Source: Richelia sp. UBA3308 (GTDB lineage: Bacteria; Cyanobacteriota; Cyanobacteriia; Cyanobacteriales; Nostocaceae). From it: a stretch of DNA of 24,369 nucleotides. The notes beneath the pieces were generated by a model that was not told the origin of the DNA, searched no databases, and saw nothing but the letters and a program-made list of their open reading frames with translations. Position numbers and translations under genes: made by a program. The stretch lies in contig DESS01000004.1 of the NCBI GenBank assembly GCA_002361335.1, positions 1 through 24,369 on the forward strand, written 5' to 3'. Below are positions 14,241-23,303 of the stretch, in pieces. The stretch's first letter is position 1. Each line of letters begins with the position of its first letter.

Positions 14241-16131
14241 AATTCTGAGTTTTGACTTCACCAATAGTTTGTAATAATTGCTTTGCAGTGTAGGGTTTAG
14301 ATAAAAAAGCTTTGATGCCGATATCGGTAATAGCGTTAATTTTATCGTTAGAAACCAGTCCACTAACAGCAATAATTTTGACTTGAGGATTAATTTTTTG
14401 TAATGTACGAATGGTTGTTAATCCATCCATTTTGGGCATGATTATATCTGTTAATACAACTGATATTTCATCTCGATGTTCTGCATACAAAGCGATTGCT
14501 TCAATACCATCGCTAGCTGTGATTGCTTTATAATTATAGCTTTCTAGTGATGTTTTTGTAATATCTCGAATAGAATCTTCGTCATCTACAACCAAAATTA
14601 ATTCTCCTTGTCCTTTAGGGAAATCGACTTCTGTTTCTTCTGCACGTTCTTTTACTTCTTGGGCTGGTAAATAAACTTGAAAATCGCTTCCTTTGTTTAC
14701 ATCGCTTTGTATATTGATAAAACCGCCGTGACTTTTAATAATACCAAGTACTGTAGAAAGACCTAAGCCGGTACCTTTGCCAAGTTCTTTAGTAGTAAAA
14801 AATGGCTCAAAAACTCGATCTAAGATCTCTGGAGAAATACCAACTCCTGTATCAGCTACAGAAATCAGTAAGTAGGAACCTACTTTTGCATCAAGATGCA
14901 TTTGAGCGTAGTTTTCGTCTACTATAAAGTTTGCTGCTTTAATGGTTAATTTACCACCCTTTGGCATTGCGTCGCGGGCATTAACGCATAAGTTCATTAG
15001 TACTTGATGAAGTTGAGTTGCATCTCCAGAAATCATCCAAAGGTTTTGCGGTATTTCCTCTGATAATTTAATTGTTTTAGGAAATGTTTCTTCAATCACT
15101 TGTTTAATTTCATTGATTAAATGCTTTGGTTGTAATAAAGTGCGATCGCCTTCCATTCCACGAGTAAAAGATAGCACTTGTTTAACTAGGTTTGCACCCC
15201 GTTTGGCGTTATTAATTAATATCGGCAAAAGTCGTTTACTTCGTTCATCATGCAGTTGGGATTCTAATAGTTGAGCTGTCATTAAAATCGGTGCTAGTAC
15301 GTTGTTTAGGTCGTGAGCAATACCGCTTGATAATGTACCGATACTCTCTAATCTTTGAGCGCGAAGAAATTGGGATTCTAATTGTTTTTTTTGGGTTATA
15401 TCAGTATTAACTATGAGAACACATTGTGCTTGATTCTCAAATTCTTTTAATAGCGTCCAACGACTCTCTACGATAATTTGTTTGCCAAAAGTTGTACTTT
15501 GATAAAGTTCTCCTTTCCAGGAACCATTATTTAATAAAGTATTAAGAGCCGATTGCATTTGTGATTTTTTGTTTTCTTGCCAAATTTCTACTGTTTTTTT
15601 ACCAATGGCTTCGTTTTTCTGACAACCATAAAGACTTTCGGCTGCTTTATTCCAATATAAAATTTTGTTATCTAAATCCCGTACAAATATGGCATCGGTT
15701 GCAACATCGAGTAATGCTGCTTGAGAGAGAATTTTTTGTTTGTTTTGTTTTCTTTCTAAAGCATAGCGAATTGAACGTTCTAATAAAGGTGCATTTAATT
15801 GACTTTTTTCTAAATAATCTGCTGCCCCTGCTTTCATTGCTTCAATATCTATGTGTCTATCTCCCCTACCAGTAAGTAAAATCATCGGGGAAGAACATCC
15901 ACATTCAATTGAAAAGCGTAACAATTCTAATCCGTTTCCTGCTCCCAAACGATAATCGAATAGATAAATATCATACCTTAAGGAGGCTATTACATCTTTT
16001 GCAATTTGATAATTATCTAACCAGTCAAGTTGGCAACAGCCTAACTGAAATTCACTTAACCAATCGCGAATTAAAATATAATCATCTTCATCATCATCAA
16101 CTAGTAGAACTTTGATGGGATTGTCATTCAT
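14236..16131 (-). CDS. Hybrid histidine kinase, REC-PAS-HisKA-HATPase-REC
   Basis: A 631-aa soluble hybrid kinase with no membrane segment. Domains: receiver (5-125; acidic pocket DDDEDD at 12-17, phospho-acceptor Asp59 in LFDYRLG), PAS (about 138-250, ending in DITQKK), HisKA with His273 in GIAHDLNNVLAPIL, HATPase_c with Asn384, DTGVGI (427-432) and GKGTGLGLS (451-459), and C-terminal receiver (510-628; VVDDEDS, Asp562 in TDIIMPKMDG, Lys about 616 in LSKPYTA). The input is a receiver, so it is probably driven by another kinase rather than by direct sensing. Its PAS-kinase-receiver part is closely similar to that of the 938-aa protein. It starts 15 bases after the Rcp-type gene, with GGGAGG 6 bases before the ATG, and so is almost certainly co-transcribed with it. 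Confidence 0.9.
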   Translation of the reverse strand: MNDNPIKVLLVDDDEDDYILIRDWLSEFQLGCCQLDWLDNYQIAKDVIASLRYDIYLFDYRLGAGNGLELLRFSIECGCSSPMILLTGRGDRHIDIEAMKAGAADYLEKSQLNAPLLERSIRYALERKQNKQKILSQAALLDVATDAIFVRDLDNKILYWNKAAESLYGCQKNEAIGKKTVEIWQENKKSQMQSALNTLLNNGSWKGELYQSTTFGKQIIVESRWTLLKEFENQAQCVLIVNTDITQKKQLESQFLRAQRLESIGTLSSGIAHDLNNVLAPILMTAQLLESQLHDERSKRLLPILINNAKRGANLVKQVLSFTRGMEGDRTLLQPKHLINEIKQVIEETFPKTIKLSEEIPQNLWMISGDATQLHQVLMNLCVNARDAMPKGGKLTIKAANFIVDENYAQMHLDAKVGSYLLISVADTGVGISPEILDRVFEPFFTTKELGKGTGLGLSTVLGIIKSHGGFINIQSDVNKGSDFQVYLPAQEVKERAEETEVDFPKGQGELILVVDDEDSIRDITKTSLESYNYKAITASDGIEAIALYAEHRDEISVVLTDIIMPKMDGLTTIRTLQKINPQVKIIAVSGLVSNDKINAITDIGIKAFLSKPYTAKQLLQTIGEVKTQNC

Positions 16132-16146
16132 GGTTTACCTCCCACC

Positions 16147-16596
16147 CTAAGCTAATGGTAGTTCTACAATATCAAACCAATATTTTCCTATAGTTTGCAT
16201 AACTTCAACTAAAGACCCAAAGGTGATTGGTTTAATAATAAAAGAATTTGCCCCCAAATAATAGCAAAGCTGAATATCTTCTTCGGCTTTCGAGGTTGTC
16301 AGTACTACGACAGGAATATGCCTAAAATTGGGGTTGGTTTTGATTTCTCTGAGTGCTTCACGACCATCTTTTTTGGGCATATTTAAATCTAATAAAATTA
16401 AACTTGGGGGTGGTGCCTTTTTAGGGTTTGCATATTTTCCTCGTTGATACAAATAATCCATTAATTCTTCACCATCCTGAACAAAGTACAGTTCGTGTTG
16501 CAAACGACTTTCTGTTAAGGCTTCGCTAGCTAACATGCAGTCGTCTTCATCATCATCAGCCATCAATATTATCACCCTAGTTTGCTGACCCTCCAC
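16147..16596 (-). CDS. Rcp-type single-domain response regulator
   Basis: A 149-aa stand-alone receiver of the Rcp1 type that partners cyanobacterial phytochromes and other kinases. Visible: acidic pocket ADDDEDD (13-19), phospho-acceptor Asp70 in LILLDLNMPKKDG, Thr100 in VVLTTSKAEEDI, and Lys122 in FIIKPITFG. There is no output domain, so it passes phosphate on or acts by binding. The extended loop YQRGKYANPKKAPPPSLILL is typical of Rcp proteins. The start is GTG (16594-16596) with AAAGGAG 10 bases upstream; the first in-frame ATG lies too close to the acidic pocket to be the start. It is first in a two-gene unit with the REC-first hybrid kinase, whose N-terminal receiver is related. Confidence 0.9.
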   Translation of the reverse strand: MEGQQTRVIILMADDDEDDCMLASEALTESRLQHELYFVQDGEELMDYLYQRGKYANPKKAPPPSLILLDLNMPKKDGREALREIKTNPNFRHIPVVVLTTSKAEEDIQLCYYLGANSFIIKPITFGSLVEVMQTIGKYWFDIVELPLA

Positions 16597-16723
16597 TCTA
16601 GATTTTCTCCTTTACGCCGGTTTCGGAATTAATAAATTATTAAATTGCAACAAAACCTGCAGTAATATTTATGTAACTCTCTTCCTTACATCGGGTATGA
16701 TAAACCTTTTTGAGTAAGATAAT

Positions 16724-16839
16724 ACTAGTACCGCGCTTGCCTTCGTCAAAAGTCAAAAGTATCAAGGTAATAAGTATTGTAATATAAAGGTTTGAAGATT
16801 TTTATATGGTTGCGCCTTTTACGCGCCTGCTGTACTAGT
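16724..16839. mobile_element. MITE-like element bounded by ACTAGT, copy B (116 bp)
   Basis: It starts ACTAGTACCGC and ends GCTGTACTAGT. It lies in the opposite orientation to copy A at 7860-7979 and aligns with its reverse complement over most of its length. No coding capacity. Confidence 0.65.
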
Positions 16840-16863
16840 GATACTGCGATTGAGCGAGGAAAA

Positions 16864-16902
16864 TGGGGATGGGGAGACAAGGGGGGGAGACAAGGGGAGG
16901 GG
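16864..16902 (+). repeat. G-run block, possible G-quadruplex
   Basis: Five runs of four or more Gs separated by short spacers. It contains the 17-mer GATGGGGAGACAAGGGG (16868-16884), which recurs at 20370-20386 and 20405-20421. Four or more such runs on one strand meet the simple rule for a G-quadruplex. Confidence 0.55.
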
Positions 16903-16910
16903 GAGAATCT

Positions 16911-17035
16911 AATAACTAATAACTAATAACTAATAAAGAATAACTAATAAAGAATAACTCACAATGAGTAATGAGTAATGAGTAAGATCTAACAACTAAC
17001 AACTAACAACTAACAACTATCAACTAACAACTAAC
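16911..17035. repeat. Compound heptamer arrays (AATAACT, GAGTAAT, AACTAAC)
   Basis: Three heptamer types stand side by side: AATAACT/AATAAAG units from 16911, GAGTAAT units at 16966-16986, and AACTAAC units from about 16990 to 17035. The array ends a few bases from the stop codon of the 1103-aa kinase. Bases 17014-17035 equal bases 1-22. Confidence 0.85.
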
Positions 17036-17037
17036 AA

Positions 17038-20000
17038 TTAATAACTAATTTTTAGGGTGACGATAAACTTAGCACCTTTTCCTGGTTCGCTTTTAGCTGT
17101 AATGGTTCCTTGATGACGTTCGACTATTTTTCGACAAATAGCTAAACCGATGCCGGTTCCTTCGTATTCTGTACGACCATGTAACCTTTGAAATACGTTA
17201 AATATACGGTCTAAATATTTTTCGTCAAAACCAATACCGTTATCTTCTACAATGATTTGACAGTAATCACAGTTAAGTTGTTCATTTGTCAAGCGTTTAC
17301 TATAAATCTTCACAATACTTGGCTTTGTTTTTTGGTGAAATTTTAGAGCGTTGCCGATGAGATTTTGTAGTAATTGACGCATTTGCACCGGATCGGCTTC
17401 GATGGTAGGTAGTTCGCCGACTTCTATAGTTGCCTTGGTTTGGGCGATACGTATTTCTAAGTCCGATAATACTTCTTGAGTTATTTGAGAAAGATTTACC
17501 TGTACAAAAGGTTGTGCCCTAGTGGTTATGCGGGAAAGAGTGAGTAAATCTTCAATTAAGACTTGCATTCTTTGGGCTGCATTTTGCATTCGTTGCAGAT
17601 AGTCGTATCCTTTTTCTGTTAGGGCATTTTCGCAAGTTACTTTCAGGCGATCGCCAAATGCGATAATTTTACGTAGTGGTTCTTGTAAGTCGTGGGAAGC
17701 TATAAAGGCGAATTGTTGTAATTCTTCGTTGGAACGAGTAAGTTCTTCTCGCTGACGGGTTTCTTGTTCTAATAGTTTAGCTTGTGAAACGGCTATACTA
17801 ATTTGGTCAGCTAATTGTTGTAATAATTCGGTTTCCCATTCATTCCATTCACGGGGGCGCGCACATTGATGAGCAATTAACAATCCCCAAAGTTGATTAT
17901 GCATGGCAATGGGAACTACTAAGTTCGATTTTACACTAAATTGTTGTAGTAATTCTACATGACAAGGTTGGATATCAGCTTGCTCGATATCAGTAATAGC
18001 ACTAATCCTACCTTGGCTATATTTATCCATGTATTCTCTGCCAAAGCAATCGTCTTCAATGTTTTGTCCATAAACTACGGGTAAACCGGGAACTACTGCT
18101 TCCTTGACAACTGTTATGGAACCATCAGTAAATACTCGCAGAATTAATACACGGTCAGCGTTGAGTAACTTTTGTACCTCCGTAACGCTAGTTTGAAGAA
18201 TTTCATCGATTTGTAGAGAAGTGCGAATCTTAAGAGTGACATCAGCAAATAATTGCGATCGCAAATTTTGGCGAATAAGTTGTTCTTGTACGCGCTTGCG
18301 TTCGGTAATATCCATCATCGCGCCAATCATTCGCAATGGTTTGCCTGTATCGTCACGAACAACATAACCACGATCGAAAACGTGGGCGTAGGAACTATCT
18401 GCTTTGAGAAATCGGTATTCGTTAGCCCAAAATGGTTGAGCGCTGGCTATAACGGCACTAATATCAGCAACAATTCTACGTCTATCTTCTGGATGTATGT
18501 GTTGATATCGCCAATCAGTATTATCTTCTACGGATTGTGGTGAATAACCGAATAAAGTTTGTACGGAATCATTCCACCAGACTTTATCTGTAAGCAAATC
18601 CCAATCCCAAACGGCATCGTTGGTAGCACGAGCGAGTATTTGGAAACGTAGTTCACTTTGTCGTAATTGTGCTTCTGCTAATTTACGTTCGGTAATATCC
18701 GTATGGGAACCTGCCATCCGTACAACATTCCCAGAATTATCCCATAATGCTTGAGCGCGAGCTAAAATCCATTTATAACTACCGTCTTTACAACGAACGC
18801 GATGCTCGCTAATGTAAAAAGGAGTTTTTTTATGAAAGTGATTTTGAATAGTTTGCATTACCCGCTCGATATCTTCTGGATGCACGCGGCTAAACCATTC
18901 ATTAAAATTATTACCAATATCATCGGAGGCATAGCCTAGCATTTTTTTCCAGCGAGTGGAGTAAAAAACTTGATTGGTTTTAACATTCCAATCCCAAATT
19001 CCATCATTAGTACCCCTGAATGCTAATTGCCAGCGCTCTTCACTTTCTCTAAAGGCATCTTCCATAAGTTGGCGTTGAATAGCTGTAGCTAAAACGTGAG
19101 CAATTGCTTGTAAACAAAAGATGTCATCTCGACTAAATCTGCGTTGTTTAGTAGTATAGGCTCCCAAAACTCCAAAAGGGGTTTCTTTTCCCTGAATAAT
19201 TACCGATATACCGCTAATTACATTATGTTCCAATAATAATGGCGATCCGCTAAAGCGGGTTTCTTTGGTTAAATTTTCCACAATTACTGGTTCTTGGCAA
19301 GCGATGGTATAACCTGCTTGGGAATTATTAGCGGCACTTACCCTGGCTGTTCCCAAAAGCCCAGAATGCCAACCCACACCTGAACGCAATACTAGCTCAT
19401 TACCTGGGGGTACTAATTCTAAAATATTGCAATATTCTACCTCAAGACATTGTGCAATTTTACTAACAGCTTGCTGCATCAAAGTATTAAAATCGATTCG
19501 GGCGAGTGCTGCTTGAGAAAGTTCCGCTACGAATGCTTGTTGATTAGCATGAACTTCTAAAGCTTGCTGGGAATGTTTACGGGCGGTAATATCCATATCA
19601 ATTCCCGACATCCGTAAAGCTTTCCCTTTTGAATTACGAAAAACTAAACCTTGAGAAGCCAGCCAACGAATATTACCATCGGGTAAAAGTACGCGAAATT
19701 CGATGTTATATTCTTCTCCCTTCTCAATGGCATTTTCTACCCCTCGATTAACTAAATCCCTGTCTTGAGGATGAACAAAACTAATAAAACTTTCGTAAGT
19801 GTCATCAAAGCTAGAATTTGATTTAAAAAATAGTCCTTTGATAGTATCAGACCAAGTGACCTTATTATTGACAAAATTCCAATTCCAAATACCCATATGG
19901 GCAGCTGACAAAGCAATTCTTAATTGCGCTTCTTGGCACTGCGCTTCTTCGGTTTGCTGCCGTAATTTTTCCATAGTGCTACTAGCTTCTAACATCCGGC

Positions 20001-20349
20001 GCACCCGTTGACGCAAAACTGACCACAGAATCGGTTTAGTTATATAATCGGTAGCACCAGCATTAAAAGCTTTTTCTACAGAACTTTGCTCATGAAGAGC
20101 AGTAATCATTAATATTGGTATATCTTCCCCCCCAGGAAGTTGACGCAATCGCGCACAACAGTTAAAACCATCCATCTGGGGCATTAAAGCATCCAACAGT
20201 ACCATCTGTGGCTGTAATTGAGTATATACAGCTAAAGCTTCCTCTCCATTGCTCGCTTCGGCTACTAAATATCCTGCGGATTTGAGCAACTCGCCCAATT
20301 GCATCCGGGTTAAATTATCATCATCTACAACCAGAATTAAATTACTCAT
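17038..20349 (-). CDS. Probable cyanobacteriochrome histidine kinase, REC-PAS-GAF-PAS-PAS-GAF-HisKA-HATPase
   Basis: A 1103-aa soluble sensor kinase. Domains: receiver (3-120; DDD 9-11, Asp53 in LLDALMPQMDG, Lys105), PAS (about 143-258), GAF (275-428), PAS (435-555), PAS (563-685), GAF (700-858), HisKA with His886 in FIASHDLQEPLRKI, and HATPase_c with Asn1000, EDNGIG (1035-1040) and GTGIGLA (1064-1070). There is no C-terminal receiver. The second GAF looks bilin-binding: D-D-C-F at 766-769 and PCHVELLQQFSVKSNLVVPI (795-814) with Cys796, then LWGLLIAHQCARPREW (820-835). These are the two cysteine signatures of DXCF-type cyanobacteriochromes, which usually sense blue to green light. The first GAF lacks them. 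The kinase type (SHDLQEPL) is that of phytochrome-like kinases and differs from the two neighbouring hybrids. ATG at 20349, preceded by AAAGGA. Confidence 0.88.
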   Translation of the reverse strand: MSNLILVVDDDNLTRMQLGELLKSAGYLVAEASNGEEALAVYTQLQPQMVLLDALMPQMDGFNCCARLRQLPGGEDIPILMITALHEQSSVEKAFNAGATDYITKPILWSVLRQRVRRMLEASSTMEKLRQQTEEAQCQEAQLRIALSAAHMGIWNWNFVNNKVTWSDTIKGLFFKSNSSFDDTYESFISFVHPQDRDLVNRGVENAIEKGEEYNIEFRVLLPDGNIRWLASQGLVFRNSKGKALRMSGIDMDITARKHSQQALEVHANQQAFVAELSQAALARIDFNTLMQQAVSKIAQCLEVEYCNILELVPPGNELVLRSGVGWHSGLLGTARVSAANNSQAGYTIACQEPVIVENLTKETRFSGSPLLLEHNVISGISVIIQGKETPFGVLGAYTTKQRRFSRDDIFCLQAIAHVLATAIQRQLMEDAFRESEERWQLAFRGTNDGIWDWNVKTNQVFYSTRWKKMLGYASDDIGNNFNEWFSRVHPEDIERVMQTIQNHFHKKTPFYISEHRVRCKDGSYKWILARAQALWDNSGNVVRMAGSHTDITERKLAEAQLRQSELRFQILARATNDAVWDWDLLTDKVWWNDSVQTLFGYSPQSVEDNTDWRYQHIHPEDRRRIVADISAVIASAQPFWANEYRFLKADSSYAHVFDRGYVVRDDTGKPLRMIGAMMDITERKRVQEQLIRQNLRSQLFADVTLKIRTSLQIDEILQTSVTEVQKLLNADRVLILRVFTDGSITVVKEAVVPGLPVVYGQNIEDDCFGREYMDKYSQGRISAITDIEQADIQPCHVELLQQFSVKSNLVVPIAMHNQLWGLLIAHQCARPREWNEWETELLQQLADQISIAVSQAKLLEQETRQREELTRSNEELQQFAFIASHDLQEPLRKIIAFGDRLKVTCENALTEKGYDYLQRMQNAAQRMQVLIEDLLTLSRITTRAQPFVQVNLSQITQEVLSDLEIRIAQTKATIEVGELPTIEADPVQMRQLLQNLIGNALKFHQKTKPSIVKIYSKRLTNEQLNCDYCQIIVEDNGIGFDEKYLDRIFNVFQRLHGRTEYEGTGIGLAICRKIVERHQGTITAKSEPGKGAKFIVTLKISY

Positions 20350-20365
20350 GTTCCTTTAGAAGATG

Positions 20366-20421
20366 GGGAGATGGGGAGACAAGGGGCTGAGGGGAGTAAA
20401 CGGAGATGGGGAGACAAGGGG
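20366..20421 (+). repeat. G-run block with two copies of a 17-mer
   Basis: GATGGGGAGACAAGGGG occurs at 20370-20386 and 20405-20421, matching 16868-16884 on the other side of the 1103-aa kinase gene. It lies in the 137-base gap upstream of that gene's start, so the leader transcript would be C-rich here. Confidence 0.6.
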
Positions 20422-20440
20422 AAGGAATAAATTATTTTTA

Positions 20441-20482
20441 ACTCACTACTCACCACTCACTACTAACTACTAACTACTAACT
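20441..20482. repeat. Six ACTMACT-type heptamers after the 938-aa kinase
   Basis: Exactly six tandem units: ACTCACT, ACTCACC, ACTCACT and three ACTAACT. They end 4 bases from the stop codon of the minus-strand hybrid kinase gene. Confidence 0.9.
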
Positions 20483-20486
20483 CCTA

Positions 20487-23303
20487 TTATGTTAAAACTA
20501 AATGCAAAGCGGTTAATAATTCCCGTGCGGTATATGGTTTTGGTAGAAAAGTTGTATATTTAGAAGATTTATGCTTGATATTTTGTTCGTTAGTTGCTAA
20601 TCCGCTGACAGCGATTGTGCGTAAATAAGGATTCATTTTATGTAAGGTATTAATAGTAGTAGCACCGTCCATATTAGGCATCATCATATCAATTATTGCG
20701 GCACTAATTTTATTTTGATGCTGAGCGTAAAGTGCCACTGCTTCAATTCCATCATTAGCAGTGATTGCTTGATAATTGTGCTGTTCTAAAGAAGTTAAAG
20801 TAATATCCCTAACTGAAGGTTCGTCATCGACAACTAAAATTAATTCTCCGTTTCCTAGAGGTGTTTGTAACTTTTCGATTTGTCGATTGACATTAGTATT
20901 GGCTGCTGGTAGATATACTTCAAATAAAGTACCTTGACCTAGATTACTAGATACATTGATAAATCCATTATGACCTTTAATAATCCCCACAACTGTTGAT
21001 AATCCTAATCCCGTACCTTTACCAAATTCTTTAGTGGTGAAAAATGGCTCAAAAATCCGATCTAATAAGTCTGGAGCAATACCAATTCCGGTATCGGAAA
21101 CACTAATAACTACATAGGAACCCGTTTCAGCATCAAGATGCATCCCGGCGTAGTTATCATCAATAATAATATTCTCCGCAGTAATTGTTAATTTACCACC
21201 ATTTGGCATGGCATCGCGAGCATTCAGACACAAATTCATTAATACTTGATGCAGTTGGGTACTATCCCCGGATATCTGCCATAAACCCTGTTGAATTTCC
21301 TGATTTAACAAAATTGATTTAGGAAAAGTTTGTTCCACAATTTGTTTCATTTCCCAAACTAATTCTTCAACTTGAATTACAGTGCGATCGCCTTCAATTC
21401 CCCGAGCGAAAGACAACACCTGTTTAACTAAATTAGCCCCGCGTTTGGCATTTTTTTCCATTATTTCAAGCAGGTCGATTTCTTTTTCGTCACGATTTTT
21501 ATTTTTGAGTAATTGTACTGACATTAAAATTGGTGAAAGTACATTATTCAAATCATGAGCAATACCACTTGCTAAAGTACCAATACTTTCCATACGCTGA
21601 GCGCGTAAAAATTGTTTTTCAAATTCTTTTCTTTGGGTTATATCTGTATCAACAGTTAAGATAGATTTGGGTTCATTATTTTCATCTCTTACTAATGTCC
21701 AACGACTTTCAATAATAATCTTCTGACCTGATTTACTAACTTTTTTTAATTCACCTTGCCAGGAACCCTTTTCTAAAACTGTCTGATAAATATCTTCATC
21801 GTCACCTAATAAAACTTGCGGCTGTAAAAGTTCGTATGCATTCCGGTTAATTGCTTCCTCTTCCGTCCAACCGTAAATAACTTCCGCGCTTTTATTCCAC
21901 AGTAAAATTTTGTGAGATAAATCTCTCATGATAATCCCATCGGAAGCAATATCTAATAAAGCTGCTTGTTCCCGCAGTCGATGTGACCTTTGCTTGCGGT
22001 TGGTAATATTTTCAAACATATATAGGCGGGCAAAATCTTGATTATCCTGATTCTTTATTTCTCTAGAAAAACGCCTAATAGTACGACCATCTGGTAATAA
22101 AATTTCATCTTCACAAATATCTTCTTCAATAGAATCTGGTTGACAATATTTAATAAAGATTGGAACTTTTGATTTTGTTAACTCATGACATTTTTCCACA
22201 ATATCTGAATGTAGCAAGTTACCAGTTTCTACTTGTTCTTTAAAATCCTCAATACCCCAAATTTCATAAAAACGTTGATTGGCATACAAAATATTTCCAG
22301 TACGGTTTTCTACTACATAAAAAGCTAATGGTGAAACACTAGTCATCGAACGTAAAAGTGTTTGTTTCCACCGTAGTTTTTCTTCCCCTTGCTTGCGTTG
22401 GGTTATATCATCAAGTAAATAAGCAAATCTAGGTAAATCTTCCGAGCAATTCCCAATAGGTGAAACTTTTGCTTTGAGCCATCTACTACCATCATCTGTA
22501 TCGTAAGGATACTCAAAAGTTATAGAAGATTGAGTCAATTCTGTTTGACGATAAAAATCAATCCACTGACTAATAAACTGTGGTGAAACCCCCATATCGC
22601 TAACAAAACGCTTTTGCATCGCTTCCGGATTCAAACCCAAAAATGTTGCCGCAGCAGTGTTACCACATATGTGTAGAATATCATTTTCCCGAAGCTCAAC
22701 AATCCCCATCATCATCGGCGCACTATCAAAAAAACCTTTGATAATATTTTCACTTTCATCCAATGCTGCTTTTGCTTTCTCATATTCTGTTTTTATATCG
22801 GCAACATTATTATTTAAATTTTTGCGTATTTCTAATTGCTGCATCACTAAACGACTAATCGCTTCAAGTGACTTTATCTGTTCCGAAGTAATCTCTCGCG
22901 CTACAGTATCCATAGCACACAAAGTTCCGATCGCTTCACCGACTGGGGTAATCAACGGTATACCAACATAAAATCTTACATTTGGCTCCGAAATAACCAC
23001 AGGATTACTAGCAAAGCGATCGTCCGCTAGAGTATCGGGAATAATCAAAGTTTTACCATGGCTGACACATAAAGAATCAAACCCGATATCTCTAGGCATT
23101 TCCGATACATTTAACCCCACCTTCGCTTTAAACCACTGGCGGTTAGCATCAACAAAGTTAATTAAAGTAATCGGAGTTTTCATAACTTGCTGTGCCAAGA
23201 ATACTAAATCATCAAAAGCAACTTCGGGTGAACTATCAAGAATAAAGTACTCATATAAAGCATCAAGCCTGATTTTTTCATTTTGAGAAACCTTATTATT
23301 CAT
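20487..23303 (-). CDS. Hybrid histidine kinase, GAF-PAS-PAS-PAS-HisKA-HATPase-REC
   Basis: A 938-aa soluble hybrid kinase. Domains: N-terminal GAF (about 10-160; FYVGIPLITPVGEAIGTLCAMD at 111-132, no bilin cysteine motif), coiled linker (160-187), PAS (188-303), PAS (315-436), PAS (448-558), HisKA with His583 in GIAHDLNNVLSPIL, HATPase_c with Asn694, DTGIGI (737-742) and GKGTGLGLS (761-769), and receiver (820-936; VVDDEPS, Asp872 in IDMMMPNMDG, Lys about 922 in PKPYTA). From the last PAS onward it is closely similar to the 631-aa hybrid, so the two are recent paralogues with exchanged inputs. The N-terminal GAF type often appears in kinases whose ligand is unknown. ATG at 23303 with AGGAA 7 bases upstream. 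It is the first of the minus-strand kinase genes; 137 bases separate it from the next. Confidence 0.9.
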   Translation of the reverse strand: MNNKVSQNEKIRLDALYEYFILDSSPEVAFDDLVFLAQQVMKTPITLINFVDANRQWFKAKVGLNVSEMPRDIGFDSLCVSHGKTLIIPDTLADDRFASNPVVISEPNVRFYVGIPLITPVGEAIGTLCAMDTVAREITSEQIKSLEAISRLVMQQLEIRKNLNNNVADIKTEYEKAKAALDESENIIKGFFDSAPMMMGIVELRENDILHICGNTAAATFLGLNPEAMQKRFVSDMGVSPQFISQWIDFYRQTELTQSSITFEYPYDTDDGSRWLKAKVSPIGNCSEDLPRFAYLLDDITQRKQGEEKLRWKQTLLRSMTSVSPLAFYVVENRTGNILYANQRFYEIWGIEDFKEQVETGNLLHSDIVEKCHELTKSKVPIFIKYCQPDSIEEDICEDEILLPDGRTIRRFSREIKNQDNQDFARLYMFENITNRKQRSHRLREQAALLDIASDGIIMRDLSHKILLWNKSAEVIYGWTEEEAINRNAYELLQPQVLLGDDEDIYQTVLEKGSWQGELKKVSKSGQKIIIESRWTLVRDENNEPKSILTVDTDITQRKEFEKQFLRAQRMESIGTLASGIAHDLNNVLSPILMSVQLLKNKNRDEKEIDLLEIMEKNAKRGANLVKQVLSFARGIEGDRTVIQVEELVWEMKQIVEQTFPKSILLNQEIQQGLWQISGDSTQLHQVLMNLCLNARDAMPNGGKLTITAENIIIDDNYAGMHLDAETGSYVVISVSDTGIGIAPDLLDRIFEPFFTTKEFGKGTGLGLSTVVGIIKGHNGFINVSSNLGQGTLFEVYLPAANTNVNRQIEKLQTPLGNGELILVVDDEPSVRDITLTSLEQHNYQAITANDGIEAVALYAQHQNKISAAIIDMMMPNMDGATTINTLHKMNPYLRTIAVSGLATNEQNIKHKSSKYTTFLPKPYTARELLTALHLVLT

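Larger units (their letters stand above)
16597..17037. other. Repeat-rich intergenic gap
   Basis: Upstream of the Rcp operon. It contains copy B of the ACTAGT element (16724-16839), a G-run block (16864-16902) and long heptamer arrays (16911-17035). The first 127 bases (16597-16723) are the likely promoter region of the Rcp gene; no clear -35/-10 pair was placed. No gene is seen. Confidence 0.6.

Noticed and set aside
16911..17035. CRISPR array
   Set aside because: The repeats are 7 bases, directly tandem and without unique spacers, so these are heptameric STRR arrays, not CRISPR.
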